A DNA stretch of 64,000 nt from Limnohabitans lacus. GTDB taxonomy: Bacteria > Pseudomonadota > Gammaproteobacteria > Burkholderiales > Burkholderiaceae_C. Made by a program: the position numbers and the translations under genes. Where the stretch lies: the NCBI RefSeq assembly GCF_030053395.1, contig NZ_JASGBH010000004.1, forward strand, positions 186,001 to 250,000, written 5' to 3'. Below the pieces are notes generated by a model. It saw nothing but the letters and a program-made list of their open reading frames with translations. It ran no database searches and was not told where the DNA came from. This document shows, one piece after another, positions 8,657 to 17,902 of the stretch (positions are counted from its first letter, which is position 1; each line of letters starts with the position of its first letter).

Positions 8657-10990
8657 TCATGCGCCCAAGGTCTGCGAGGGCAGGTCTTGGGACAAGCGCA
8701 GCGCATTGAGCACCACCAAAAGCGAGCTCAGCGCCATGCCCAAACCCGCCGCCCAAGCCGGCAACAACCCAATCAAGGCCAGAGGGATGCACGCCGCGTT
8801 GTAAACAGCCGCCCACAGCAGGTTTTGCTTGACGATGCGCAGGGTCAGGCGGCTGCGCAAAAGTGTCTGCACCAGCACCTGAAGCTGTCCGCCCATCAGC
8901 ACAAAGTCCGCTTTGGACTGCGCCAAGGGCACGGCCTGACCCAGAGCGAATGACACATCGGCCCCCGCCAGCACCGGCCCATCGTTGAGGCCATCGCCCA
9001 CCATGGCCACCTTGTGACCTTGCGCTTGCCAAGCCTGAACGGCCTGTAATTTGCCTTGCGGGCTGCAGGCGCCTTGCGCGTCGGCAATGCCCACCGCCCT
9101 GGCCACTTGGGCCACGGCGCTTTGCGCATCGCCCGACAAAACCTTGAGAGACAGCCCCAGCGCTTGGAGTTGGGCGACCACAGATAACGCCTCCGGGCGG
9201 ATTTCTTCGGCCAATTCAAAGGTGGCCAACCAGCCCGCGCCATCGGCCAAGCTGACTTGCAAATGGGTGCCTGAAAAGCTGGGGGCTTGGCAATAGGCGG
9301 CCGAGCCCAAACGCACCCGACCCAGTCCGCCCCCCAAATGGCCCGAGACGCCCTGCCCCGCTGTTTCAGAAACCTCATTGGCCGTGAAGGCCTCCAAAGC
9401 GGCCAGGGTTTCGGCCTGATCGGCGCGGCGACGCGCTTCGGACCACAAAGCCCGCGAGACCGGATGCAAAGAATGCCGCGCCAAGGCCGAGGCCCACAGC
9501 AAGGCCTGCTCGTGGGTCACCCCATCTCGGACATGGATCTGCGCGACGTCAAAGGCATCGCGTGTGAGCGTGCCGGTCTTGTCAAAGATCACGGTGTCCA
9601 CGGATGCGAGGTTTTGCAAGGCTTCCAGCCTGCGCACCAAAACGCCGCTGCGCGCCAGCGCCCCAGCGGACGCCAGCATGGCCGCCGGTGTGGCCAAAGA
9701 CAAAGCACAGGGGCAGGTCACGATCAAGACCGCCACCGCCACCATCAAGGCGTGGGCAGGGTCGGTGGGCCACCAGTAAACGGCCGAGCCCAAAGAGGCC
9801 AACAAAACCGCTACCAAAAAGGGCTTGGCCCAGCGGTCCACCAACAAAGCCATGGCAGGCTTGGACAGGGCGGCGCTTTCCATCAAGGACACGATTTGCG
9901 CATAGCGCGTGGCGGCACCGACTTGCTCGATTTGCACTTCGATCGTGCCGCTGAGGTTGTGGCTGCCCGCAATCACCCGGTCGCCAACTTGGCGTGTCAA
10001 AGGCCGTGACTCGCCCGTGAGCAAGGCTTCGTCCACCTGCGTTTGTCCGGCCACCACCAAGCCGTCGCCAGCCAAGGCTTCACCAGGCAAGACCTCGATC
10101 ACATCACCGACAGCCAAGCGTCGAATGGAGATCAAGTCCCATTGCCCACCGGGCAAGCGCTTGCGCACGCTGTCGGGCAAACGGTTGAGCACGGCCTCCA
10201 GCGCGCCCGCCGTGCGGTCGCGCATGCGCAACTCCAGCCAGCGACCCAGCAGCAAAAAGAAAACGAACATGGTCAGCGAGTCGAAGTACACCTCCGCCCC
10301 AAAGGGGCCGGTCGGCTCGAAGGTGCCGATGCTGCTGACCACAAAGGTGACCACCATGCCCAAGGCCACTGGCAAATCCATGCTGATTTGGCGGTGCACC
10401 AGATCGCGCCAAGCGCTGCGCAAAAACGGCGTGCACGAGAAAAATACCACCGGCAGTGACAACACCCAAGAAGCCCAACGCAGCAACTGCACCATCTCGT
10501 CTGTGATGCCACCGGGCTCGGTGACATACACCGGCGTGGCGTACATCATCACCTGCATCATGCAAAGTGCCGCCACCGACAAGCGCCACACCATGCGCCT
10601 GGCCTCTTGGCGTCGCCACTCGTGGGCATGGGCATCGTTGGCGGGGATGGCCTTGTAGCCAAAACGCGCCACGGACTGCATCCACTCTGAAGGACGTGTC
10701 TGATCGGGGGACCAAACAATGCGGCCCCGGTGGCTGGCGGCATTGACCTGCACCGACTCGACACCCGGTACAGCGCGCAAGGCATCCTCCAAGGTGATGG
10801 CACAGGCGGCGCAGTGCATGCCTTCAAACACCACACTCGAGCTCCAGCAACCAGCCTGGGACTTTTCAGGCAAGCTGAATGCGGCCCATTCCTGCGGATC
10901 GTCCAGCAGCTTCAGGCGGTCCCCCTCTGAGGGGCCCTTCATCGGTAGGCCTTGGACAGCGGCCACGGGCAAAACATTGACTTGAGTCAT
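8657..10990 (-). CDS. ccoI: copper-translocating P1B-type ATPase of cbb3 assembly (CcoI/FixI)
   Basis: CcoI exports Cu(I) across the inner membrane for insertion in the CuB site. From the N-terminus there is a heavy-metal-associated domain with the metal motif GMHCAAC, then the first helices, the actuator loop TGES, the CPC ion-path motif (TCPCALSLATPA), the phosphorylation site DKTGTLT and the MVGDGLNDGP hinge. The frame is open to 11053. I choose ATG 10990 because an FNR palindrome occupies 11025-11038, which places a promoter between that point and this start; the product is then 777 residues. Downstream ccoS follows after 10 bp. Confidence 0.93.
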   Translation of the reverse strand: MTQVNVLPVAAVQGLPMKGPSEGDRLKLLDDPQEWAAFSLPEKSQAGCWSSSVVFEGMHCAACAITLEDALRAVPGVESVQVNAASHRGRIVWSPDQTRPSEWMQSVARFGYKAIPANDAHAHEWRRQEARRMVWRLSVAALCMMQVMMYATPVYVTEPGGITDEMVQLLRWASWVLSLPVVFFSCTPFLRSAWRDLVHRQISMDLPVALGMVVTFVVSSIGTFEPTGPFGAEVYFDSLTMFVFFLLLGRWLELRMRDRTAGALEAVLNRLPDSVRKRLPGGQWDLISIRRLAVGDVIEVLPGEALAGDGLVVAGQTQVDEALLTGESRPLTRQVGDRVIAGSHNLSGTIEVQIEQVGAATRYAQIVSLMESAALSKPAMALLVDRWAKPFLVAVLLASLGSAVYWWPTDPAHALMVAVAVLIVTCPCALSLATPAAMLASAGALARSGVLVRRLEALQNLASVDTVIFDKTGTLTRDAFDVAQIHVRDGVTHEQALLWASALARHSLHPVSRALWSEARRRADQAETLAALEAFTANEVSETAGQGVSGHLGGGLGRVRLGSAAYCQAPSFSGTHLQVSLADGAGWLATFELAEEIRPEALSVVAQLQALGLSLKVLSGDAQSAVAQVARAVGIADAQGACSPQGKLQAVQAWQAQGHKVAMVGDGLNDGPVLAGADVSFALGQAVPLAQSKADFVLMGGQLQVLVQTLLRSRLTLRIVKQNLLWAAVYNAACIPLALIGLLPAWAAGLGMALSSLLVVLNALRLSQDLPSQTLGA

Positions 10991-11024
10991 GCCCAAACGA
11001 TAAGACAAGCCACCGACGAGAAGC

Positions 11025-11038
11025 TTGATTTGCATCAA
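11025..11038. promoter_or_regulatory. consensus FNR box between ccoI and usp
   Basis: TTGATTTGCATCAA matches TTGAT-N4-ATCAA exactly. The centre is about 65 bp before the usp ATG on the plus strand, where a class II start would give a leader of about 24 bases. It is about 41 bp before the chosen ccoI ATG on the minus strand, where the same geometry would give an almost leaderless transcript. Activation of usp is the more comfortable reading, but it may serve both genes. Confidence 0.8.
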
Positions 11039-11096
11039 GAACGCAGCAAGCACAGCGTTTTAAGCTGAAGTTTTCAACAACGCTCAGGAGTACGCC

Positions 11097-11540
11097 ATGT
11101 ACAAAAACATTTTGGTCGCCACCGATGGTTCGACCTTGTCCAAAAAAGCCGTGAGCAGCGCAATCCAACTTGCGGCCACCTGCGGCGCCGACTTGGTCGT
11201 GCTGAAAGTCGTGCCCCGCTACCCTCAGGCTTACTTTGAAGGCAGCATCCCTTTGTCAGCGGCCGAGGTCAACCGCATCGAAGGCCAATGGACCGAAGCG
11301 GCCAAGGCTGCCTTGGAAACTGTGCAAAAGGCCGCCAAAGCCAAAGGCGTGGCCAGCAAAGCCGTGACGGTGAAATCGGATGTGGTGTCCGACGCGATCA
11401 TTGCCACCGCCAAAAAACAAAAAACCGACCTGATCGTGATGGCCTCGCACGGCCGCAAGGGCATCAAACGCTTGTTGCTGGGCAGCGAGACCCAACAAGT
11501 GCTCACGCACTCGCACATCCCAGTGTTGGTGTTGCGCTGA
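11097..11540 (+). CDS. universal stress protein, UspA family
   Basis: A 147-residue Usp-fold protein. It begins MYKNILVATDGS, the N-terminal strand and phosphate-binding Asp of the family. It ends with ASHGRKGIKRLLLGS, the G-x2-G-x9-G-S signature that binds ATP in MJ0577-type members. An AGGAG ribosome-binding site precedes the ATG. The FNR box upstream suggests low-oxygen induction, and its location beside the cbb3 cluster supports that. A strong terminator follows at 11561. Confidence 0.92.
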   Translation: MYKNILVATDGSTLSKKAVSSAIQLAATCGADLVVLKVVPRYPQAYFEGSIPLSAAEVNRIEGQWTEAAKAALETVQKAAKAKGVASKAVTVKSDVVSDAIIATAKKQKTDLIVMASHGRKGIKRLLLGSETQQVLTHSHIPVLVLR

Positions 11541-11560
11541 GGGTCAGTGACGATGGTTGA

Positions 11561-11593
11561 AATAAATCAGGGTTGAATCAACCCTGATTTATT
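11561..11593. terminator. long hairpin terminator after usp
   Basis: AATAAATCAGGGTT pairs with AACCCTGATTTATT around a five-base GAATC loop, a 14-bp uninterrupted stem starting 20 bp after the usp stop. The flanks are AT-rich on both sides. Confidence 0.75.
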
Positions 11594-11715
11594 CATGTTT
11601 TGAAAAATACTTTCAAGATGTCCAAAAAATGAAAATAAAGCATTATAAATAGGTAATTTTGATAGAATGCACCTGCTCAAAAAAATGACGATGCGCATTG
11701 CGGCAGGAGGCAAAC

Positions 11716-13020
11716 ATGAATATTTTTTCCACCATCAAAGGCTCCCTCAATGAACCCAGAGCTTTGATCGCAGCGACCTTGGCAGGAGCCCTGTTTCACG
11801 CCATGCCTTCCATGGCTCTGGAACTGAAACTGGAAAGTTGGCGAAAAGACGACAAAATGTTCTGGGAACAGACGTTGATACCGGCTTTTGAAAAAAAACA
11901 TCCTGGCATCAAAGTTCGATTCACGCCAGAAAACCCCATCGAATACGACGCCAAACTCGATGCTCGGCTGGCCAATCAAAATGCCGGTGACTTGATCTTC
12001 TGCCGGCCGTTTGACAACGCCAACAAGCTCTACCAACGCGCTCAATTGGCAGCATTGCCTCCAGCATTGCTGTTGAATTTTGATGAAAACGCCAAAAAAC
12101 CCTGGACGACTGACGATGGGAAAGACACTTTTTGCGTCCCAGTTGCAGAGGCCATTCATGGCGTGTTTTACAACAAGCGAATTTTCAAAGAGATGGGCCT
12201 TGTCCCACCCAAAACGCAAAAGGAATTTTTTCAACTCCTGGCCAAAATCAAAGCACAAAGACAAGAAATCCCCTTGGCCTTGGGCACTGCAGACATGTGG
12301 GAGGCAACACAAGTGGTTTTCACTGGTGCGGGACCAAGTTTTTGGGCTGGCGAAAAAGGGCGTCAGGCCTTGATGAATGGCCAAGCCAAATTCACCGACC
12401 CAGGGTTTGTCAAAGCTTGGCAATTCCTTGCAGACTTGAGGCCCTATTTGCCCCTTGACTTTGCGACTTTTTCCAACAGCGATGCGCAGCTGATGTTTGC
12501 CAGCGAAAACGCTGTTCTGTTTCCAACAGGCTCATGGGATATTCCATGGATGAGGTATACCAAAATCACCCATCGAAAAAATTTGGTGGATTTCGGGGTT
12601 TTTAAATTTCCCCCCCAAAATTTGGAGGATCAATGCCAAGTGTCGCGGCATCCAGACTTTGGCATCGGGTTGAACGCCGCAAGCCCCAACAAAGAGGCTG
12701 CGATGCTTTTCCTCAAATGGCTGGGTTCAAGGGATTTCGCCACCATCATGCCGCAAGCGCTCAGTGGTTTCTTTTCTTTGTCCAACTACGAGATTGAGAC
12801 CTCGGATCTGATCGGTGAGGAAATGCTCAGCTGGGGCAAGGAATGCGCAGAGACGGTCCGTCTCAATTCAGAGAAACTCAACCGCGTTTGGCCGTCTATG
12901 GAAGAAGAATTGTGGTTGACCAACGTGAACGTATTGCACGGACGAAAAAGCCCCGCAGAAGCGGCTGCCTATATTCAGAAAATCAACGAGCGCAACCGCT
13001 ACATCCCTCAGCGTCAATGA
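11716..13020 (+). CDS. orphan ABC-type extracellular solute-binding protein (family 1)
   Basis: The start ATG at 11716 follows a perfect CAGGAGG site, giving 434 residues with a signal peptide that ends near the AMPSMALEL segment. The fold is that of large sugar-type binding proteins: LKLESWRKDDKMFW at the mature N-terminus, HPGIKVRF, GDLIFCRPFDN, and AVLFPTGSWDI in the C-terminal lobe. Such proteins deliver a carbohydrate or polyol to an inner-membrane ABC transporter, but no permease or ATPase gene is near. Neighbours are usp and the converging malonate operon. The coding DNA and the upstream 175 bp are AT-richer than the neighbours, hinting at transfer. The ligand is unknown. Confidence 0.85.
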   Translation: MNIFSTIKGSLNEPRALIAATLAGALFHAMPSMALELKLESWRKDDKMFWEQTLIPAFEKKHPGIKVRFTPENPIEYDAKLDARLANQNAGDLIFCRPFDNANKLYQRAQLAALPPALLLNFDENAKKPWTTDDGKDTFCVPVAEAIHGVFYNKRIFKEMGLVPPKTQKEFFQLLAKIKAQRQEIPLALGTADMWEATQVVFTGAGPSFWAGEKGRQALMNGQAKFTDPGFVKAWQFLADLRPYLPLDFATFSNSDAQLMFASENAVLFPTGSWDIPWMRYTKITHRKNLVDFGVFKFPPQNLEDQCQVSRHPDFGIGLNAASPNKEAAMLFLKWLGSRDFATIMPQALSGFFSLSNYEIETSDLIGEEMLSWGKECAETVRLNSEKLNRVWPSMEEELWLTNVNVLHGRKSPAEAAAYIQKINERNRYIPQRQ

Positions 13021-13061
13021 AAAAGGCCACCTTGCGCATCTGTGATGCGCCTAGGCGGCCT
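13021..13061 (-). terminator. terminator at the end of the malonate operon
   Basis: On the minus strand GAGGCCGCC, a short spacer, GCGCATC-ACA-GATGCGC and GGCC form a branched hairpin, followed by TTTTT. It lies just after matB and also between converging genes, so it may stop transcription from both sides. Confidence 0.6.
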
Positions 13062-13082
13062 CAGTCCACTCCATCCGCATCC

Positions 13083-14627
13083 TCAGGAATTCATGGCATT
13101 TTGGAACTCGGTCCGCAAAACATTCTTCTGAACTTTACCCATGGTGTTGCGAGGCAGTTCGGCCACCACAAAGCACTTTTTGGGGATTTTGAAATTCGCC
13201 AATTTCGCTTTCAACTCCGCAATGATGGCCTCAGGTCGTAAAGCAGCGCCAGGCTTGGCAATCACCACCGCCACGCCGACCTCGCCAAAATCTGGGTGCG
13301 GCACGCCCACCACGGCGCTTTCGGCCACCCCCTTCATCTCGTTGATGTAACCCTCGATCTCAGCCGGGTAAACGTTATAGCCCCCGCTGATGATCAGGTC
13401 CTTGCTGCGTCCCACGATGGTCACATAACCGCGCTCATCGACCTTGCCCACGTCGCCGGTTTTGAAGAAGCCATCGGCGGTGAATTCTTCGGCGGTTTTT
13501 TCGGGCATGCGCCAGTAGCCTTTGAACACATTGGGGCCTTTGACTTGGATGCCACCGATCTCGCCCACAGGCAAATCCTGCCCATCGTCACCGCGCACGC
13601 GCAGTGACACACCAGGCAAGGGGAAACCCACCGTGCCGCCACGGCGCTCAGACTGCTTGGCGTAACGCTTGTCAGCGCTGTAGGGGTTGGACGTCAGCAT
13701 GGCGGTCTCGCTCATGCCGTAGCGCTCCAAGATGGTGTGGCCTGTGCGCGCTTGCCACTCGGCGAAGGTCTCGATCAGCAAGGGGGCAGACCCGGCGATG
13801 AACAAACGCATGTTTTTCACGGCGGCTTTGTTCAAAGTGGGCTCGGCCAACATGCGCACATACAAAGTGGGCACGCCCATGAACACCGTGGCCTCGGCCA
13901 TGTAGCCAATCGCCCGCTTGGGGTCGAACTTGGCCATCCAAATCATCTTGCTGCCGTTGATGAGCGCGCCATGGATGGCCACAAACAAGCCATGCACATG
14001 GAAGATGGGCAAAGCGTGAATGAGCACATCACCTCGCTTCCAGCCCCAGTAGTCTTGGAGCGTCAAGGCATTGCTCAGCATGTTGCCGTGCGTGAGCATC
14101 GCCCCTTTGCTGCGGCCCGTGGTGCCGCTGGTGTACAAAATGGCCGCCAAATCATCGGCTTGGCGCGGGGCGGCTTGGTGCTGATCGCTGTGGTGCGCGG
14201 CGCGGTCGAGCCAACTGCCTGTGCGGTCGTCGTTCAGGGTGAACACATGCTGCGTGCCCGCTTTGAAGGCGATCTTGCTGACCCAACCAAAATTGGCACC
14301 GCTGCAGACCACCACGGCAGGTTCGGCATTGCCAATGAAATACGCGATCTCGGCGCTTTGATAGGCCGTGTTGAGTGGCAAGAACACATAACCCGCCCGC
14401 AAAGTGGCCAGATAAAGCATCATGGCTTCGACCGATTTTTCTACCTGCACCGCCACTCGACTGCCTTCGGGCAAGTCGAGCGATTGGAGCAAATTGGCCA
14501 TCATGGCCGTGGCGCGGTCGAGGTCGCGCCAGCTGTAATGCAGGCCCTCATCGGTCTGCACCGCGGTGGCGTCCAAATCAGAAGGGAAAGCGGCACGCAG
14601 GGCCGAAAACAAGTTGTGTGAGCTCAT
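13083..14627 (-). CDS. matB: malonyl-CoA synthetase (acyl-CoA ligase family)
   Basis: This adenylate-forming ligase has 514 residues. It carries the AMP-binding signature ILYTSGTTGRSKGAML at about 163-178, the ERYGMSET motif, the hinge region GRSKDLIISGGYNVYP and the catalytic lysine of the C-terminal domain in RNTMGKVQK. MatB activates malonate to malonyl-CoA with ATP and CoA. The assignment rests on overall resemblance and on the neighbours: malonyl-CoA decarboxylase and a TctC receptor lie upstream in the same operon. A related short-chain acid as substrate cannot be excluded. Confidence 0.88.
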   Translation of the reverse strand: MSSHNLFSALRAAFPSDLDATAVQTDEGLHYSWRDLDRATAMMANLLQSLDLPEGSRVAVQVEKSVEAMMLYLATLRAGYVFLPLNTAYQSAEIAYFIGNAEPAVVVCSGANFGWVSKIAFKAGTQHVFTLNDDRTGSWLDRAAHHSDQHQAAPRQADDLAAILYTSGTTGRSKGAMLTHGNMLSNALTLQDYWGWKRGDVLIHALPIFHVHGLFVAIHGALINGSKMIWMAKFDPKRAIGYMAEATVFMGVPTLYVRMLAEPTLNKAAVKNMRLFIAGSAPLLIETFAEWQARTGHTILERYGMSETAMLTSNPYSADKRYAKQSERRGGTVGFPLPGVSLRVRGDDGQDLPVGEIGGIQVKGPNVFKGYWRMPEKTAEEFTADGFFKTGDVGKVDERGYVTIVGRSKDLIISGGYNVYPAEIEGYINEMKGVAESAVVGVPHPDFGEVGVAVVIAKPGAALRPEAIIAELKAKLANFKIPKKCFVVAELPRNTMGKVQKNVLRTEFQNAMNS

Positions 14628-14669
14628 GGGAATACTTGGCTAATCAACGGATAAAAGTGTGGCTTCAGT

Positions 14670-15662
14670 TCAATCCAGCTTGGCACCCGAGGCCTTGACC
14701 ACCTGAGACCATTTGGCCAATTCTTTTTTAATGAAACCATCGAACTGGGCGCCGGTGAGGTTGGGGAAATCGGCCCCCTGCCCGGCCCAAACGGCCTTGG
14801 CCTCATCGGCCTGACAAGCACGGCGCACTTCCTCGACCATGCGCGTTTGCGCATCGGCCGGCGTGCCTTTGGGCGCCCAAACGCCATACCAGGTGGACAC
14901 GGTGTAATCGGGCAAGCCCAACTCGCTGGAACAAGGCACATCTGGAAACGCTGGGTTGCGTTTGGAGCCGGAGACCATCAGCGCTTTGATGCGACCACCC
15001 TTGATGTGCTGTGCCGAGGAACCCAAGCCGTCAAACATCATGTCCACATTGCCCGCGATCAAATCTTGCAAGGCAGGGCCTGCGCCGCGGTAAGGGATGT
15101 GCGTGATGAAAGTCTTGGTTTGCAGTTTGAACAACTCACCCGCTAGGTGGTGCGAAGTGCCACCACCGGCCGAGCCGTAGTTGAAGCGGCCAGGGTTTTT
15201 CTTGACCTCGTCCAAGAAAGCTTTGAAGTCGGCACTGCTGAATTTTTTGGGATTGACCACCAAAACCTGTGGCACGTTGGCCACCAGGATCAGGGGCACC
15301 AAATCACGCTCCAGGTCATAGTCCAGCTTGGGGTACATGAAGGGCGCGATCGTGTGGTGCACAGCGCCCATGAAGTAGTTGTAGCCATCGGGCGCCGATT
15401 TGGCAGCCACGCCAGCGCCCAGGGTGCCGCCCGCACCGCCACGGTTGTCGATGATCAGTTGCTTGCCCGTCAATTTGGAAAACTGTGCCGACATGGGACG
15501 CGCGAACGCATCGGTGCCCCCGCCTGCGGGGAAAGGCACGATCAAGGTCACCGGCTTGCCGGGCCAGCTTTGCGCTTGCACAGCGCCTGCCCCGGCCGCC
15601 ACGGCAGAAGCGGCGAATTTGAGGACGCCTCGGCGATCCATCGAAAAATTGAATGTGTTCAT
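14670..15662 (-). CDS. Bug/TctC-family periplasmic receptor, probably for malonate
   Basis: Starting at ATG 15662 after an AGAGGAG site, the 330-residue product has a twin-arginine-like leader (DRRGVLKFAAS followed by an AQA-type cleavage site). It then has the family core: WPGKPVTLIVPFPAGGGTD, NRGGAGGTLGA and GTSHHLAGELF. Bug proteins bind small carboxylates in the periplasm. The gene sits between the malonyl-CoA decarboxylase and ligase genes, so malonate is the likely ligand by context. No TctAB membrane partners are present, as is common for this family in Burkholderiales. Confidence 0.88.
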   Translation of the reverse strand: MNTFNFSMDRRGVLKFAASAVAAGAGAVQAQSWPGKPVTLIVPFPAGGGTDAFARPMSAQFSKLTGKQLIIDNRGGAGGTLGAGVAAKSAPDGYNYFMGAVHHTIAPFMYPKLDYDLERDLVPLILVANVPQVLVVNPKKFSSADFKAFLDEVKKNPGRFNYGSAGGGTSHHLAGELFKLQTKTFITHIPYRGAGPALQDLIAGNVDMMFDGLGSSAQHIKGGRIKALMVSGSKRNPAFPDVPCSSELGLPDYTVSTWYGVWAPKGTPADAQTRMVEEVRRACQADEAKAVWAGQGADFPNLTGAQFDGFIKKELAKWSQVVKASGAKLD

Positions 15663-15706
15663 GTTTGTCTCCTCTTGTTGAATGGATAAATCGAAACTTC
15701 CGGACC

Positions 15707-17179
15707 TCAAAAATACAGCCGTGTGACCTCATCCGACACCGGCACTTGTCCTTTGGACAAGCCCAGGCGATGGCGGTCGATTTTGCGCAAGTCGTACAGG
15801 TAGTTGACCATCAGGCCAAAGGACTGCTTGATGCCTTTGCCCGACGGGTCTGCCGCCCAATTGATTTGCTCGACCCGAGCACCGTTGCCCAAGTGAAAAC
15901 GCGCCACAGGATCTGCCGGACGCGCTTCGACCAGCTCCTTGCCCAGATAGTGTGCGGCACAAGCTTGCAACCACAAGCGCAAGGGGGATTTGTCTGGCAA
16001 GGTCGGCATCGGCTCCAAAGCCGACAACACATGCTCGGCCCCAGCAGGCTCAAAACCCACGGCACGTCCCAATTGGGCCCGCAGTTTTTCCGGAGTTTCC
16101 TCCAGCATGCGCGTGGCATTCTTGTTCAACCAAGCCCTGAAACCCGGGATGGGCGACAAGGTGGCAAAGGTTTTGAGCTTGGGAAAATCTGTGCGCAGCG
16201 TCTCGACCACCCGCTTGATGAGTGAATCCCCGAAACTCACCCCTTTGAGGCCCGGCTGGGTGTTGCTGATGGAGTAAAAAATCGCGGTGGTGGCCTTGCT
16301 CAGGTCCACGGCTTCAGCAGACTCGTCCAACAAAGGGCTGATGCTGGTGGCGATGTCGTTCATGAAGGCCACCTCCACAAAGATCAGCGGCTCATCGGGC
16401 AGACGGGGGTGGAAAAAGCCATAGCAACGGCGGTCCGAATCCAGCCGGTTTTTGACGTCCCCCCAGCTTTTGATGTCGTGCACCGCCTCGTACTTGATCA
16501 GTTTTTCAACCAGACTGGCTGGCGAATCCCAGCTGATGCGGCGCAACTCCAGAAATGCCACATCGAACCAAGTGGTGAACAGGTTCTCCAGTTCGGCCTC
16601 CAAAGCCAGAACACGCTTGTTCGATTTGAGAACCGGCAGCAACTCCTGACGCAGATCCACCAAAAAACGCATGCCTTCTGGGAAGACCGCAAAGCGTTGC
16701 AACAAGCGCGTGCGCGGTGAAACCAGCGCTTTGCGCAGGCGGATTTCGGCCACCCCTTCGTCGGGGGTGCCCACCGCCGCTTCGTATTGTTCGCGGGCGG
16801 CTTTCACTTTGCTGGCGTCGGGGGCAAATTGCTCACTCATCAGCAGCCAGCAATCCTGGCGCTGCGCTGGCGTGGCCAAGGCGTACCACTGGGCCACACC
16901 ACGGGCCCGCTTGCCGCCTTCCACCTCGCTGACACTCGGGTCCACAATCGCTTGCAACTCGGTCAGGGTTCGCCGCAAAACCCGGGGCGACAAGGCCTCC
17001 TCTTTGTGACGCAAGGTGGCATCGAGTCGCTCGCGTGAGGAGCGCAAGGCCGTGGACTTGTCAGCCAAAGGTTTCGGGGCTGCAGCGTCGGCTTTGGCTT
17101 CGGGGACCTTGACGCGTGCGCGGTGCCCTGCGGGCAGCCAACCTGCCACTGTGCGACCAATCCAATCGGAAGTGTTCAT
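15707..17179 (-). CDS. matA: malonyl-CoA decarboxylase
   Basis: The 490-residue protein matches the MCD family along its length: a helical N-terminal oligomerisation domain, then a GNAT-like catalytic domain. Visible signature stretches are HPRLPDEPLIFVEVAF, FYSISNTQPGLKGVSFG and TLSPIPGFRAWL, with the active-site histidine and serine regions. MCD converts malonyl-CoA to acetyl-CoA and CO2. The ATG at 17179 overlaps the GntR stop by four bases (ATGA), indicating translational coupling. The receptor gene follows after 44 bp. Confidence 0.93.
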   Translation of the reverse strand: MNTSDWIGRTVAGWLPAGHRARVKVPEAKADAAAPKPLADKSTALRSSRERLDATLRHKEEALSPRVLRRTLTELQAIVDPSVSEVEGGKRARGVAQWYALATPAQRQDCWLLMSEQFAPDASKVKAAREQYEAAVGTPDEGVAEIRLRKALVSPRTRLLQRFAVFPEGMRFLVDLRQELLPVLKSNKRVLALEAELENLFTTWFDVAFLELRRISWDSPASLVEKLIKYEAVHDIKSWGDVKNRLDSDRRCYGFFHPRLPDEPLIFVEVAFMNDIATSISPLLDESAEAVDLSKATTAIFYSISNTQPGLKGVSFGDSLIKRVVETLRTDFPKLKTFATLSPIPGFRAWLNKNATRMLEETPEKLRAQLGRAVGFEPAGAEHVLSALEPMPTLPDKSPLRLWLQACAAHYLGKELVEARPADPVARFHLGNGARVEQINWAADPSGKGIKQSFGLMVNYLYDLRKIDRHRLGLSKGQVPVSDEVTRLYF

Positions 17180-17880
17180 GTCATGACCTTTTGCGTGTCG
17201 TGTTCTGCCGCAGGCTTGGCCACACGGCTGTGTTGCTGCTTGGCCAATTGGCGCAAAGCTTCGCGCTGACGGGTCAGGTGCGTGCGCATGGCCGCCTCTG
17301 CCCCTTGGGCATCGCCGGCCTTGAGAGCGGCAAAAATGGCCATGTGTTCTTCCAGCGATTGCGTCAATCGTCCAGGTGCATTCAGTTGCTGCAAACGGGC
17401 CAGCTTGAGGATCTTGCGCAAATCACCGATCACCTGGGCCAGCCACTTGTTGCCTGCAACCGCGATGATCGCCTCGTGGATGGCGTAGTTGGCGGCGTAA
17501 TACGCTGGGATCAGCCCTTGCTTTGCGCTTTGCTGCAACTGTTCATGCAGCACTTCCAGCGCTTGCAAATCGGCGTCTCCAGCATGCAAGGCCGCTTCAA
17601 AGGCACAACGGCCTTCAAGCAAGGCGATCACAGGGAAAATTTCGTCCAGATCTTTTTCGGTGACTTCATTGACGAAGCAGCCCCGGCGCGGTTCATGCCG
17701 GATCAGGCCTTCGGCCGTCAAAACTTTCAAGGCTTCCCGCAAAGGGGTACGTGAGATGGCCAGCTGTTCGCACAAGCGAGATTCGTCCACAAACGCGCCC
17801 GGTGACAAAGCCCCCGCAAAAATCTGGTCCCGCAACTGTTGTGCAACCTGATCGTGCAAAGAATTGACGTGTCCTGCCAT
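17176..17880 (-). CDS. matR: GntR-family regulator (FCD type) of the malonate operon
   Basis: A 234-residue protein. It has an N-terminal winged helix (LRDQIFAGALSPGAFVDESRL, then ISRTPLREALKVLTAEGLI) and a C-terminal all-helical FCD ligand domain with a likely metal-binding pattern. It is the first gene of the operon and its stop overlaps the decarboxylase start. A perfect 18-bp palindrome 23 bp upstream of its ATG is the likely operator. MatR-type regulators respond to malonate or malonyl-CoA, but the ligand here is inferred from context only. Confidence 0.88.
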   Translation of the reverse strand: MAGHVNSLHDQVAQQLRDQIFAGALSPGAFVDESRLCEQLAISRTPLREALKVLTAEGLIRHEPRRGCFVNEVTEKDLDEIFPVIALLEGRCAFEAALHAGDADLQALEVLHEQLQQSAKQGLIPAYYAANYAIHEAIIAVAGNKWLAQVIGDLRKILKLARLQQLNAPGRLTQSLEEHMAIFAALKAGDAQGAEAAMRTHLTRQREALRQLAKQQHSRVAKPAAEHDTQKVMT

Positions 17881-17902
17881 GGTGAGTGCTGGATAATTTT
17901 CG

